From the NCBI RefSeq assembly GCF_963678635.1, contig NC_087067.1:42248696-42312695 (forward strand): DNA of 64,000 nt. Direction: 5' to 3'. Under the pieces are notes generated by a model that was not told the DNA's origin, did no database searches, and saw nothing but the letters and a program-made list of their open reading frames with translations. Shown in pieces: positions 22,631 through 32,856 of this stretch (the first letter of the stretch is position 1; every line of letters starts with the position of its first letter). Origin of the DNA: Symsagittifera roscoffensis (Eukaryota > Xenacoelomorpha > Acoela > Convolutidae). Both the position numbers and the translations under genes were made by a program.

Positions 22631-23867
22631 GGATTTTCGTTTCTGGATAAAGAAACTTATGAAGCGCTTCCCTTGACGAGATGGTTGGATAAGTCTGGAC
22701 ATCCAATACCAGGACATCCTGAGTTACCTGTAGAGAAAGCAGCCGAGCTAAAGAATCTAAAGAAGGACCCGGTGCCCTTGGACCTGTTGCTGCGGTCGAA
22801 TCTGGTCCAACAGGAACATTCTCGCATGAACATTAACAGCCTCTCATTATTGGATAAAACGGAGCAGGTCAGACCGCAAGTGATGCGGATGCTGGGTGGA
22901 TTGTTAGTGAGAGAAGTGACCAGAGATGACCCCCAGTGGACAGCAGCAGTGGCATCACTGACAGTCAGTGAGAAGGTGAAGATCATGCCGTCCAGACGAC
23001 AACACGAAGAGAACGAGGGGGATTGTAGGAAAATAGTTCAGCAACTAGTATCCTCGATACCACACGAGGTTTTAACCAGTACTTCATACGGTCGGGAAGA
23101 ACAGGGGAACAATACGCAAAAAAAACTGTTACCTTTGAGGACCAGGATAAAGAAGGTGAGAAGGTTGAACGAAACCTGGTGCAAGATAGTTTGTCCGGGG
23201 ATACGGACGGTGAGAAGAACCGGCGACTTCAAGATCAACATCCGGGACAAGGAAGTTCGTCCGGGGAGTCTGATGTAGATGAAAAAATTCCTGATGAGAA
23301 ACAGGACCTGGAGAAAAAATTTGTGTCCGGGGAGTTCAGATGGATGCGAAAAAGGCACAGAACTGACCCAGGAGATGGTGCAGACTCCTTCACAGACTCT
23401 TCAGCAGTTGACAATTCCCGAAACTCAGGAATTGACACCTACTCAGACAGGAACTCGAGCTCGGGATCGGAACTGTCAGAACTAGCGATCCACACAATAC
23501 TAGTGGAAACTCGAGTAAGGGATCTGGATAGAGAGGTATACCAGGACCCTGACAGTGATCGCTACCTGATACCAAGCGAAAGAGTCTTCGACAACGCAGC
23601 GGATGATCTCGAAACAATAGCGGTATCGAAACGTTCGATGAGTCTGTTGCCACAAAAAGAGGTAGTCAGGACTGACATTCAGTCATTTGAACAGGAAACA
23701 CAGCCATTGGCAAAGATTTGGTGCGTTAAGATGGAAGAAGACACACACCAGCCCAATGAGCTGAATAGTCAGATGAGGGTCATGAAGACGTACTTGAAGG
23801 CGAGATACAGAATCTCGGATCTTCTAAGAGCGCAGAGAAATGACCGCATGACAAGCAACCTGAAAAG
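22631..23867 (+). pseudogene. Gypsy-type element: RNase H-integrase spacer
   Basis: Frames 22673-23278 and 23179-23967 overlap in different registers. They encode a charged spacer with PGHPELPVEKAAELK near 22700, an arginine/serine-rich middle, and an acidic segment. I recognise no domain. Such long linkers are uncommon in compact Gypsy elements. The change of frame near 23180-23278 may be a lesion. Confidence 0.55.
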
Positions 23868-25104
23868 GTGGATCGAAATTGGTTCTCCAGACAAAGAGAC
23901 CTCGAGGAAGACCGTTACCGCATTCTGCAACAGTATTTTATGCAGAAAGAGGGAAGGCTATACTTGAACAAGGACGGGATTGTGGCTTGCAAGAGAAGAG
24001 ATGAAGACAAAGTCCTATACAAGTATAACGCGATAGTGTTGCCGCAACTCTATCAGACAGAACTCTTATTCAGGTCACATGATCAGATGGGCCATCAGGG
24101 GATCGACAAAGTATATCAGAGGATCTTGAAGCGCTTTGAGTGGCCTGGAATGAAAAAGGCATGCGAGAAGTGGGTAACAGCATGTCTGTCATGCCAACAG
24201 GTCAAGGATCCAAGGAAATAGCGATTTCCCTTACAATCGATCGAGTCGTCTGAATTCAACGAGGTGGTGCAGATAGATCACCAAAAGATATGCATGACAG
24301 ACAGTGGTTATAATCAAGTCTTGGTCATGATAGATCACTTCACGAAGAATGCAGAGGCCGTGCCCTGCATAACTGCCTCAGCGGAAGAGACGTGCGACCA
24401 CCTGATTAATACGTGGATAGTGAGACATGGTTGTCGGATGACGTTTCAATCGGACGTTTCAAACGGAGATATTACAAAAGAGCTAGTGCGACGTTCGCAG
24501 GTGGCTCAGGCTTATTCCACGACATACCATCCCCAGACAAATGGCTTAGTGGAAAGGCAGAATCGAACGTTAGTGTCGATGCTGAGGGTATTTTGTTCCA
24601 GGTACATGACCGATTGGGACAGATATCTTCCACAGGTGATGGGAGCTTACAATAGCACACAACATTCCACCACCGGAGTTAGTCCACTTATGATGCTGAC
24701 CGGGCACGAGAAGTCTTTGCCCTTGATTTTCTTCTACCCAGAGTATGAGGGTAAGAAGACGTCACCACAGGTCTATGTAAGGGATGTAATAAGACGTCAG
24801 CAGGAGTTAAATGACTTATGTAGACGAAATACTCAGCAGGCACAGGCAAGGCATGCAGAGGAAAAGATTTGACAAGAAAGCAGCTGGTGCAAAAGCTTAT
24901 TCGGTAGGGGACTACGTATGGGTATTTCAGAACGGCATACCACCGAAAAGAACGAAAAAGCTCCTAAAAAATGGAGGAGACCCTTCATGATTACGGAGGT
25001 GCACCAGGAGGGACGCTTTTATAGACTGAGTACTGGCCGAGCCGCACATTACGAAAACATTAGCCACACAACCCATCGACAGAAGACTCGTGTATACCTG
25101 CAGA
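23868..25104 (+). pseudogene. Gypsy-type element: integrase
   Basis: The zinc-binding HHCC module is present (SHDQMGHQG near 24077 and CLSCQQ near 24184). A TAG at 24219 follows. The catalytic core at 24264-24872 has the first D in VQIDHQ, the second in FQSD (24440), and the E in GLVERQNRTL (24547). The block after the second D is shorter than usual, which suggests a small deletion. A frame change near 24870 leads to a C-terminal segment with KKWRRPFMITEV, a GPY/F-like module with the Gly changed. Confidence 0.88.
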
Positions 25105-25105
25105 C

Positions 25106-25684
25106 ATGGAAGAGAGGGATTATCTAATGATGGACCCTGCTTGTGAGGTCAACGAGAAGGGCACCAGGGAAAAGAACGACGGGATCGAAGTCATAGAGGA
25201 AGGAACAAGTACACCACTGGACCTGGATCCAAATGAGGTGATTGAAGCAGACGGTGAAACTTTACCCTACGCAGAAGAGGACTGGCAAGACCCTGAACAA
25301 AGGGAGGTTCCCAAGAACTTGAAATCGGATCTTCCGTTCACAATGCAGACTCGACAGAATGACAGGACAAGATCCAAGAGGAAATATAACCCTTACGGCG
25401 ACGATTTTGTAGTTGACAGGATAGACCTAAAGAAGATGGGGGAAGAAGTAGTGGGTCTAGAAGAAGTAACTGTGTCACAGGACATTGACATAGTCGATGA
25501 TCACGACGATGAGTGGGTCGTCGACAGGTCGAAACCCGAGGTAGAATTCGACGACGAGCAACAGCAATCCTACGAACAAGAGTTGACGAATCTGCGTGCC
25601 TTGGAATGGCTGAACGAAATGACGTCGGACCCAAAGGAGACCGGTGTCACGATTCAAGATGTAGATCGTGAAAGCATGAATTAG
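25106..25684 (+). CDS. Gypsy-type element: C-terminal pol extension, unknown function
   Basis: A 192-residue acidic frame follows the integrase, overlapping it in another register. It includes a basic block TRSKRKYNPYGDDFVVDRI, similar in position to the R/K-rich tail at the end of several Gypsy pol proteins, and acidic runs (DDHDDEW). The last third (from about 25585) is duplicated at 30466-30564. The stop is TAG here and in the duplicate, so the ORF probably ends here in the active element. It stops about 88 bp before the macrodomain-like ORF. Confidence 0.55.
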   Translation: MEERDYLMMDPACEVNEKGTREKNDGIEVIEEGTSTPLDLDPNEVIEADGETLPYAEEDWQDPEQREVPKNLKSDLPFTMQTRQNDRTRSKRKYNPYGDDFVVDRIDLKKMGEEVVGLEEVTVSQDIDIVDDHDDEWVVDRSKPEVEFDDEQQQSYEQELTNLRALEWLNEMTSDPKETGVTIQDVDRESMN

Positions 25685-25771
25685 AGGAAAACCGAACGAG
25701 AAGATCCTTCCTGTGCTGCCCAGGAGGGGCGACTACGAGTTCCGGCTTCCAATCTTGACTTGATAACCGGT

Positions 25772-26422
25772 ATGCGATCGACGGGGACGTCGATGGATAT
25801 TTTTGTCCGGGGAGTGGGGGTAGGACTTACCCACACTGAAAATTTATTAATAAAAAAATTAAAAATAGCAAGAGAGACAGGGGATTTAGAAGCGGAAACA
25901 GGCAAAGACTCTAAGAAACCGGACATAGGGAGGGTAGTTGAGTCATATTTTAACTTACCAAATGAATATTCAAGTAGCATAACACTAACAGACAACGATT
26001 TCATACTCACAAATAGAACATGTGCGATAGCAATCACAGCAGACATGAGTTTTAGGACAACGTTAGCAGCGTAGAAGAGAGAATATATAAACATAGAACT
26101 CCTTTGGAAGCAAAGACCAGGAATAGGGGGCATAGCAGCCCTGCATCCGGCGGCGTCACAGATACCGGGAAAATACCTATGCTTCTTAGTGACACGGGCG
26201 ACGGAGAAGTGGCACGTGGACCCGGAAAGCTTAGTCTTGTCCTTGACGAGATTGAGAGACTTCCTCGTGGAAAGGGAAGTGAAGGAGCTTTCGCTTCCAG
26301 TGTACGATCCGAACAGAGGTCGACTGCATACTCGGGAACTGTACGCGCTCATACTCGTAATCTTCTCTGATACTAATATACAAGTATACTTACATAAGAA
26401 ATATTACTTAAGTATAGGCTGA
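25772..26422 (+). pseudogene. Macrodomain-like ORF, copy 1 (interrupted)
   Basis: Same protein as the intact copy at 30652-31305, but an in-frame 3-base loss creates TAG at 26072-26074, in the segment that corresponds to the ligand-binding loop of macrodomains. The frame resumes beyond the stop and ends at the same TGA. The first ATG is at 25772. Residues before the stop include the GLTHTENLL and KKPDIGRVVESYFNL blocks. Confidence 0.75.
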
Positions 26423-26809
26423 GTTAAGGTGATATGCAAGAGGGTGTCAGACTAAAGTATGTGTAGTGTGTGATAGGTGTGTTATGTTATGTTATGTGTT
26501 ATGTTATTAAGATCCTGGCTAAGAAGGAGTTGGTGACCACGAACAACTGAATAACGATCTTAGGAATAGATCCAAAGTTTGGACTGTCCAATCTTAGGTT
26601 GAATTCGAAAATTTTAAGTACCGATTGATTTTAATAAATTTTAGGATCAAAATATTTTTATTTGACTGTTTTAAACAAATTTTAACGAGAAGTTAAGGTG
26701 AAACAGACAAGTGTGATTTTCGTGACCTCTTTTCTAGATCCTGATTGATCATTTAATTACTCACTTGAGTCAAATCATTAAATCAAATCGAATCGAACCT
26801 GAAAAGAGA
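26423..26809. other. Spacer between macrodomain-like ORF and ORF-X
   Basis: Contains GTTATGTTATGTTATGTGTTATG, a short TTATG/GTTATG repeat near 26480-26510, and AT-rich leader-like sequence. No frame. Also present in copy 2. Confidence 0.5.
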
Positions 26810-27358
26810 ATGGATAACTTCAACTTGGATGAATTGATGGACCTGGCAGAGGCATATGTAGGACCAATGGTAGATGCGATCTATCGTCGGCTAATGGATC
26901 GAGACTTCGCTCTGGAGGACCCAGAGGTAGTCATGTTGCTGACCGCCCTGATAAACATCTTGGGGCATGACAACCGTGGGGACCGCCCCACGGAAGTCCT
27001 ATTGATGGCAGCATACGGAGAGAGGGGAGTACTAGACCGCCCGAACCTGAGAGTGATGAGGTGGAGAAACGGGGCTCTCTCAGGGAGTGACTTGGAGAAC
27101 GAGCCTGGATTGGGAAGTTCTAGGACTTACCAACCAGGTGAGATGCCTTTGCACTCCAAGCCCAAGCCTGGGCTGAGGAGAATGCATCAAGAGATGAACT
27201 GCGAGGCTGCCTCGTCTAGTTCACCACTGAGAATAGCTGTGCCACCAAACAGGGCGAGAGTAGAACAGGGGGTTCAAACTAACCAAACCATGCAAGATCT
27301 AGATGGAACTCTGAAGAGCTGCTCTCCATGGGTTTACCAGTTTCATCACGGCCCATAA
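26810..27358 (+). CDS. ORF-X, unknown protein of the Gypsy-type 3' module (copy 1)
   Basis: Open from the ATG at 26810; the frame extends upstream to a TTG. It gives 182 residues. The N-terminal 75 are helical and acidic (NLDELMDLAEAYVGPMVDAI), the rest is polar and low complexity with a Pro/Ser-rich segment. No signal peptide, membrane segment or known motif was seen. The last 31 bases overlap ORF-Y, which starts at ATG 27328 in another register. The same layout occurs in copy 2. It could be an accessory or envelope-position protein, or the first part of one protein made with ORF-Y by frameshifting; I do not recognise the family. Confidence 0.55.
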   Translation: MDNFNLDELMDLAEAYVGPMVDAIYRRLMDRDFALEDPEVVMLLTALINILGHDNRGDRPTEVLLMAAYGERGVLDRPNLRVMRWRNGALSGSDLENEPGLGSSRTYQPGEMPLHSKPKPGLRRMHQEMNCEAASSSSPLRIAVPPNRARVEQGVQTNQTMQDLDGTLKSCSPWVYQFHHGP

Positions 27359-27993
27359 CAGTAGTGATAGTGGGAGTTATGATGGCGATACGATGGCTGG
27401 AAGCTCATGTGAAAGAAAACAATAGACAGGAGGCACCAACGCGAGAACAATTGCAGAAATTGGATTGTCTAAAATATTTAGATCTTTTTGAGACGACGTG
27501 CAAGATTCTGAACATTCCGATGGAAGTGAAAAAGATATGGGCAAGGAGACGACTGATGCCATGGTTTGGAGCCAACATGAATGCATGGTTGTATGAGTAT
27601 GCCAAGAAGCATATGTGGAAGCACGGCAGAGTGTACAGTGTGTATCAGCTGGACATTGGGGCAGGAGCTTTCAAGAGAACTTTCGTGTCTCATCGGAAAG
27701 CAGTGATCACCGCTGTAAAGAGAATTTCCAGGACAAGTGAACGTAATGGAAGAGAGAAGGAAGAGATGTTGAAGGAAGATTTGGAGAGAAACGTGACGTT
27801 GTGTCTCCACAACAGCTTCTGCAGGAACAGAGAATCTAACCTGGATCCCCTACCTTGTTGTAAACAAAGGGTAGAAGAGCAGAAGTGTTGGAGGACTGCT
27901 TCCAACAGCGTCAGAATAGCTACCGATGTGTTGCAAGACACAGAAAATGAAAGTGCAGAGTCAATGTCGCAGGAGGAAGAGATAGAGCATTGA
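27328..27993 (+). CDS. ORF-Y, unknown protein of the Gypsy-type 3' module (copy 1)
   Basis: A 221-residue frame starting at the ATG in CCATGGGTTTACC. It begins with a short hydrophobic stretch (PITVVIVGVMMAIRWL), then a helical basic region with a Trp/Tyr-rich block (NAWLYEYAKKHM), a Cys-containing segment (LHNSFCRNRES, PCCKQRVEEQKCW) and an acidic tail ending MSQEEEIEH. The hydrophobic stretch is short and next to basic residues, so a membrane anchor is uncertain. No homology recognised. Confidence 0.55.
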   Translation: MGLPVSSRPITVVIVGVMMAIRWLEAHVKENNRQEAPTREQLQKLDCLKYLDLFETTCKILNIPMEVKKIWARRRLMPWFGANMNAWLYEYAKKHMWKHGRVYSVYQLDIGAGAFKRTFVSHRKAVITAVKRISRTSERNGREKEEMLKEDLERNVTLCLHNSFCRNRESNLDPLPCCKQRVEEQKCWRTASNSVRIATDVLQDTENESAESMSQEEEIEH

Positions 27994-28860
27994 CAAATGG
28001 CCGGAAAACAAGATGCGAAAAGAAAGAAAATTAGAAGAATTTAGAAGTTTTAGAACTTCTAAACGACGAAAAAAGAAGAAACAAAGAAGTGACGAAAGAG
28101 AAAAAGTGAAAACTCAGAATTGTTTTATGTGTGTGACAAAAACTCAAACTAAGCAACCAAGTTGTAATTGAAAACTGAAAGAACACATTTAGTTGAGTTT
28201 TGAGCATTAAAGAATTTGTGCATTTATAAATTTGTATTTTGATTTTAGTTAGTGGCTTTAGAGACACTTACTATTTATTTAGAAAAGCTTGAGTAAAGAG
28301 TATACTTAAATAATCTAGCCTGCATGATTGTTTTTAATCAACTACGAAAACTGATCACTTTGTGGTGACATGAAAAGCTTGGGTAATCTCTTGAAGAGGT
28401 AGATTGTTTCATTGTTATTTCTAACCACAGAGTTCCTTAATTTTAATATTCAGGACAATAACAACCAAAATTTCCGAAGGGAAGAAGCATAGTAGGATAA
28501 TTTTAGCTTGTTGGTTGGCAGGACTATCCTGCAAACTACCACCTTTTAAAACCTAGGAGAAAAAGTTTTAAATCAGGGCTTTGGCATTGGAAGTCAGAAA
28601 AAATGTTTTATCTTAATTCATATCCTCGAAAGTGCAGATCAGTGAAAGAATTTGGAAGGCTATAGTAGTGTAGTATGATGCCATTTATATTCTGCAGTGA
28701 GTCGATATGACGTGGATAAGAGTAATTTCGTGCATTTTCTAAATTCTGTTCGATGACACTGTACCAATTTTACGAACATTGCGAGATTCAATGGGGACAT
28801 TGACCGGGCTGTCCGGGGAGTATGTGACATTCGACAAGAATGTACAAAAATGCAGATTCG
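27994..28860. other. Non-coding stretch after ORF-Y
   Basis: AT-rich, no ORF. It would be expected to hold the polypurine tract and 3' LTR; a purine-rich run (AAAGAAAGAAAATTAGAAGAA) begins near 28019, but no copy of the following sequence was found upstream of gag. Confidence 0.4.
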
Positions 28861-30465
28861 GTGATTTCGAATAGTGAGCAGCTAACCTTCCGAATTGACA
28901 GTTTTGAGAGATTAGTGACGTTATTGGGACGATTAGTCAAACGGTGAAGGTCAAGATATTCTGGTATTTTGAAATTTTAAAAATTTTCTCAGTCGCACTT
29001 CTGAGAAACGGCAAAAACCGCCATTTTGGAAGAAAACTAGAAAAAAATCAGAACAACAATAGTTGAGACAGTGATAACTACGAGAATTGCAATAAAAAAA
29101 CAACAACGAAAAGCAGAATTAGCAGAGACCGCTCCGAGTTGCAACGATTGTGTCGGTACAATTGTTGCAAGGCCGTTCACAACAACGGTGAAGAGTAGAA
29201 AAACAGCCTTCCGGAAAGAAGATAAGAACTGGAACTTGTATCATTTTATATAAACTTTTAGCTCCCCTGTTATGTCCTGAATTTAATTTATTTAACATCT
29301 GAATTCATTTTCCGACGATAAGAAGCTAGGAGTTAGGGAAAGGGTTGATCCATCTTAGACGGAGATGATGATTTTTATCTACTGAACAAAAACAATAGTA
29401 ATATAATAAATAGTAGTAGCCCTGTTTTTAGGAGTGACCTCGTGGTCTGGGGATACTGAGACCCAGCCATGAGCTCACTAATTTTGCATGTAAACAAGTT
29501 AATTTGAGCGTTCTGGTCGAAGCCGGAGAACAGTAACGTTTTTGTCGACCCGATGTTAGAAAGACCACCAAAAGAAATGGCTTGGGTAGAGACGGTGAAA
29601 AGCATGTAGAGCCTAGTTTAGACGCTGGCCAGTCGTCTTAGAACCTAGCTTTATTTTCCGTCGATATGTACTTCCGGGCGAATGTTACAAAAACTAAATC
29701 AGAAACAAATGGATCAAATTCCAAAACAATGAGCCGCCGCATAATTTTATGGAAGCAAGGCCTATTAGACAAACTTTTCACTGAAGCGAAAGCTCTCCAA
29801 ATTAGACATCCAAAACAGAAGAAGTCCGAAGTAAACGAGGAAGCTAAGCAATTTGATAAACTAATGAGTACAGGCAAAATATCTGCCGCCATTGGCTGCC
29901 TTTCAGACAAGAAAACAAAAGGAGTACTTCCCCTAAAAGAAGTCATTGAAGGAAAAACAGTCCTCAATATCCTGAAAGAAAAACACCCCCCAGCCAAAAC
30001 AGCAAAAACCAACTATATAACTGATTTAATGAAGACACAATGCCATACCACCCCTCTAAATTGGAACAAATCAACGCCAAGACAGTTCGAAAATCAACCC
30101 TGAAAACGCAAGGAAGCCACGGTCACTCAGGACTAGATGCGTGCGAATGGAGAAGGATATTAACTCACTTCAACCAGACATCCATTGAGCTTTGCAAAAC
30201 AATTGCTAAACTATCCTATACAATAGCAAGTAAAATTGTACCCCATGAAAACTTAACAGCTTACAACTCGTGTCGCCTGATACCTCTGGACAAAAATCCA
30301 GGGGTACGGCCCATTGGTATAGGCGACGTTCTGAGAAGAATAATTGGCAAAACAATCACCCAATGTATAAAATCAGACCTTAAAAATCTCGGAAAAAATT
30401 TCCAACTCCGTTTAGGCCAGAAGTGTGGAATCGAATATGCTATCCACAGCTTGAGGAAGGAGTTC
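28861..30465 (+). mobile_element. RLE non-LTR element, 5' part (copy 1, cut by the duplication)
   Basis: The leader (28861-29665) is shared with the 1.8 kb units. The ORF begins at ATG 29666 (MYFRANVTKTKSETNG) and encodes the RT N-terminal region, including GHSGLDACEWRRI and GVRPIGIGDVLRRIIGK. One missing A near 30028 shifts the frame, so the ORF is split as 29666-30103 and 30040 onward. At 30462 the sequence jumps into the duplicated pol segment, so the RT palm is absent. Confidence 0.85.
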
Positions 30466-30651
30466 ACAAATCTGCGTGTCTTGGAATGGCTGAACGAAAT
30501 GACGTCGGAACCAAAGGAAACCGGTGTCGCGATTCAAGATGTAGATCGTGAAAGCATGAAATAGCGGGAAACCGAACGAGAAGATCCTTCCTGTGCTGCC
30601 CAGGAGGGGCGACTACGCATTCCGGCTTCCAATCTCGACTTGATACCCGGT

Positions 30652-31305
30652 ATGCGATCGACGGGGAAGTCGATGGATATTTTTGTCCGGGGAGTGAGGG
30701 TAGGACTTACCCACACTGAAAATTTATTAATAAAAAAATTAAGAATAGCAAGAGAGACAGGGGATTTAGAAGCGGAAACAGGCAAAGACTCTAAGAAACC
30801 GGACATAGGGAGGGTAGTTGAGTCATATTTTAACTTACCAAATGAATTTTCAAGTAGCATAACACTAACATACAACGATTTCATACTCACAAATAGAACA
30901 TGTGCGATAGCAATCACAGCAGACATGAGTTTTAGGACAGCGTTAGCAGCGTATTTTAAGAAAGAATATAAAAACATAGAATTCCTTTGGAAGCAAAGAC
31001 CAGGAATAGGGGGCGTAGCAGCCTTGCATCCGGCGGCGTCACAGATACCGGGAAAATACCTATGCTTCTTAGTGATACGGGCGACGGAGAAGTGGCACGT
31101 GGACCCGGAAAACTTAGTCTTGTCCTTGACGAGATTGAGAGACTTCCTCGTGGAAAGGGAAGTTAAGGAGCTTTCGCTTCCAGTGTACGATCCGAACAGA
31201 GGGCGACTGCATACTCGGGAACTGTACGCGCTCATACACGTAATCTTCTCTGATACTAATATACAAGTATACTTACATAAGAAATATTACTTAAGTATAG
31301 GCTGA
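30652..31305 (+). CDS. Macrodomain-like (OARD1/C6orf130-type) protein, intact copy
   Basis: An uninterrupted 217-residue frame from ATG 30652. From about residue 90 it follows the order of the short OARD1-like macrodomain: the strand before the ligand loop (TNRTCAIAITADMS), LAAYFKKEY, IGGVAALHP, PGKYLCFLVIRA, a helix SLTRLRDFLVER, VKELSLPVYD, and a final NIQVYLHKKYYLSIG strand. Macrodomains bind ADP-ribose, and OARD1 removes it from proteins. Here the Gly-rich loop (MGAGIA in OARD1) reads FRTALA and the later Gly-Cys-Gly-Leu-Asp segment reads NRGRL, so ligand binding or catalysis is probably lost or changed. The first 90 residues are unassigned. The assignment is by eye; a structure-based search should settle it. 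Confidence 0.6.
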   Translation: MRSTGKSMDIFVRGVRVGLTHTENLLIKKLRIARETGDLEAETGKDSKKPDIGRVVESYFNLPNEFSSSITLTYNDFILTNRTCAIAITADMSFRTALAAYFKKEYKNIEFLWKQRPGIGGVAALHPAASQIPGKYLCFLVIRATEKWHVDPENLVLSLTRLRDFLVEREVKELSLPVYDPNRGRLHTRELYALIHVIFSDTNIQVYLHKKYYLSIG

Positions 31306-31692
31306 GTCAAGGTGATATGCAAGAGGGTGTCAGACTAAAGTATGTGTAGTGTGTGATAGGTGTGTTATGTTATGTTATGTGTTATGTTATTAAGATCCTG
31401 GGTAAGAAGGAGTTGGTGACCACGAACAACTGCATAAAAATCTTAGGAATAGATCCAAAGTTTGGACTGTCCAATCTTAGGTCGAATTCGAAAATTTTAG
31501 AGATCGATTGATTTTAATAAATTTTAGGATCAAAATCTTTTTATCTGACTGTTTTAAACAAATTTTAACGAGAAGTTAAGGTAAAACGGACAAGTGTGAT
31601 ATTCGTGACCTCTTTTCTAGATCCTGATTGATCATTTAATTACTCACTTGAGTCAAATCATTAAATCAAATCGAATCGAACCTGAAAAGAGA
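31306..31692. other. Spacer between macrodomain-like ORF and ORF-X, copy 2
   Basis: Same sequence type as 26423-26809, including the GTTATG repeat near 31365-31390. No frame. Confidence 0.5.
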
Positions 31693-32260
31693 ATGGATAG
31701 CTTCAACTTGGATGAATTGATGGACCTGGCAGAGGCATATGTAGGACCAATGGTAGATGCGATCTATCGTCGGCTAATGCATCGAGACTTCGCTCTGGAA
31801 GACCCAGAGGTAGTCATGTTGCTGACCGCCCTGATAAACATCTTGGGGCATGACAACCGTGGGGACCGCCCCACGGAAGTCCTATTGATGGCAGCATACG
31901 GAGAGAGGGGATTACTAGACCAACCGAACATGAGAGTGATGAGGTGGAGAAACGGGGCACTCTCAGGGAGTGACTTGGCGAACGAGCCTGGATTGGGCGA
32001 ACGAGCCTGGATTGGGAAGTTCTAGGATTTACCAACCAGGTGAGATGCCTTTGCCCTCCAAGCCCAAGCCTGGGCTGAGGAGAATGCATCAAGAGATGAA
32101 CTGCGAGGCTGCCTCGTCTAGTTCACCACTGAGAATAGCTGTGCCACCAAACAGGGCGAGAGTAGAACAGGGGGCTCAAACGAACCAAACCATGCAAGAT
32201 CTAGATGGGACTCTGAAGAGCTGCTCTCCATGGGTTTACCAGTTTCATCACGGCCCATAA
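31693..32260 (+). pseudogene. ORF-X, copy 2 (frameshifted)
   Basis: Same protein as at 26810, but a 19 bp direct duplication (GCGAACGAGCCTGGATTGG at 31978-31996 and 31997-32015) shifts the frame, ending it at 32025. The original frame resumes at 31970-32260. The rest is nearly identical to copy 1. Confidence 0.7.
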
Positions 32261-32856
32261 CAGTAGTGATAGTGGGAGTTATGATAGCGATACGATGGCT
32301 GGAAGCTCATGTGAAGGAGAACAATAGACAGGAGGCACCAACGCGAGAACAATTGCAGAAATTGGATTGTCTAGAAGATTTAGATCTTTTTGAGACGACG
32401 TGCAAGATTCTGAACATTCCGATGGAAGTGAAAAAGATATGGGCAAGGAGACGACTGATGCCAAGGTTTAGAGCCAACATGAATGCATGGTTGTATGAGT
32501 ATGCCAAGAAGCATATGTCGAAGCACGGCAGAGTGTACAGTGTGTATCAGCTGGACATTGGGGCAGGAGCTTTAAAGCGAACTTTCGTGTCTCATCGGAA
32601 AGCAGTGATCACCGCTGTAAAGAGAATTTCCAGGACAAGTGAACGTAATGGCAGAGAGAAGGAAGAGATGTTGAAGGAAGATTTGGAGAGAAACGTGACG
32701 TTGTGTCTCCACAACAGCTTCTGTAGGAACAGAGAATCTAACGTGGATCCCCTACCTTGTTGTAAACAAAGGGTAGAAGAGCAGAAGTGTTGGAGGATGT
32801 GTTGCAAGACACAGAAACTGAAAGTGCAGAGTCAATGTCGCAGGAGGAAGAGATAG
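32230..32856 (+). CDS. ORF-Y, copy 2 (altered C-terminus)
   Basis: Same start and overlap with ORF-X as copy 1. A deletion of about 31 bases near 32795, relative to copy 1, shifts the frame near the end, so the acidic tail is replaced by a basic one (KVQSQCRRRKR) and the protein is 208 residues. Which version is ancestral is not clear; the acidic tail looks older, because the deletion lies in a repeat-like GGAG context. Confidence 0.5.
   Translation: MGLPVSSRPITVVIVGVMIAIRWLEAHVKENNRQEAPTREQLQKLDCLEDLDLFETTCKILNIPMEVKKIWARRRLMPRFRANMNAWLYEYAKKHMSKHGRVYSVYQLDIGAGALKRTFVSHRKAVITAVKRISRTSERNGREKEEMLKEDLERNVTLCLHNSFCRNRESNVDPLPCCKQRVEEQKCWRMCCKTQKLKVQSQCRRRKR

Larger units (their letters stand above)
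16903..28860 (+). mobile_element. Gypsy-type LTR-element remnant with extra 3' ORFs
   Basis: Domain order gag - protease - RT - RNase H - integrase is that of the Metaviridae (Ty3/Gypsy) group. Downstream on the same strand lie a macrodomain-like ORF and two ORFs of unknown function, in the position of env in errantiviruses, though none has a signal peptide or transmembrane segment. No LTR pair was found by eye; only the 11-mer GTCAGACTAAA is shared by 16840 and 26447. The ends are therefore uncertain and the link between pol and the 3' ORFs rests on co-orientation and spacing. Confidence 0.75.
25585..30465 (+). repeat. 4.9 kb tandem duplication, copy 1
   Basis: The segment from the end of pol through the macrodomain ORF, the two unknown ORFs, the following non-coding stretch and the RLE leader plus N-terminal RT is repeated from 30466. 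Offsets are 4,880 bp at the macrodomain ORF, 4,883 at the next ORF and 4,917 at the RLE ORF; indels account for the change. Confidence 0.93.

Noticed and set aside
16840..26460. LTR pair of the Gypsy-type element
   Set aside because: Only an 11-mer (GTCAGACTAAA) is shared between the two flanks; too short to call LTRs.
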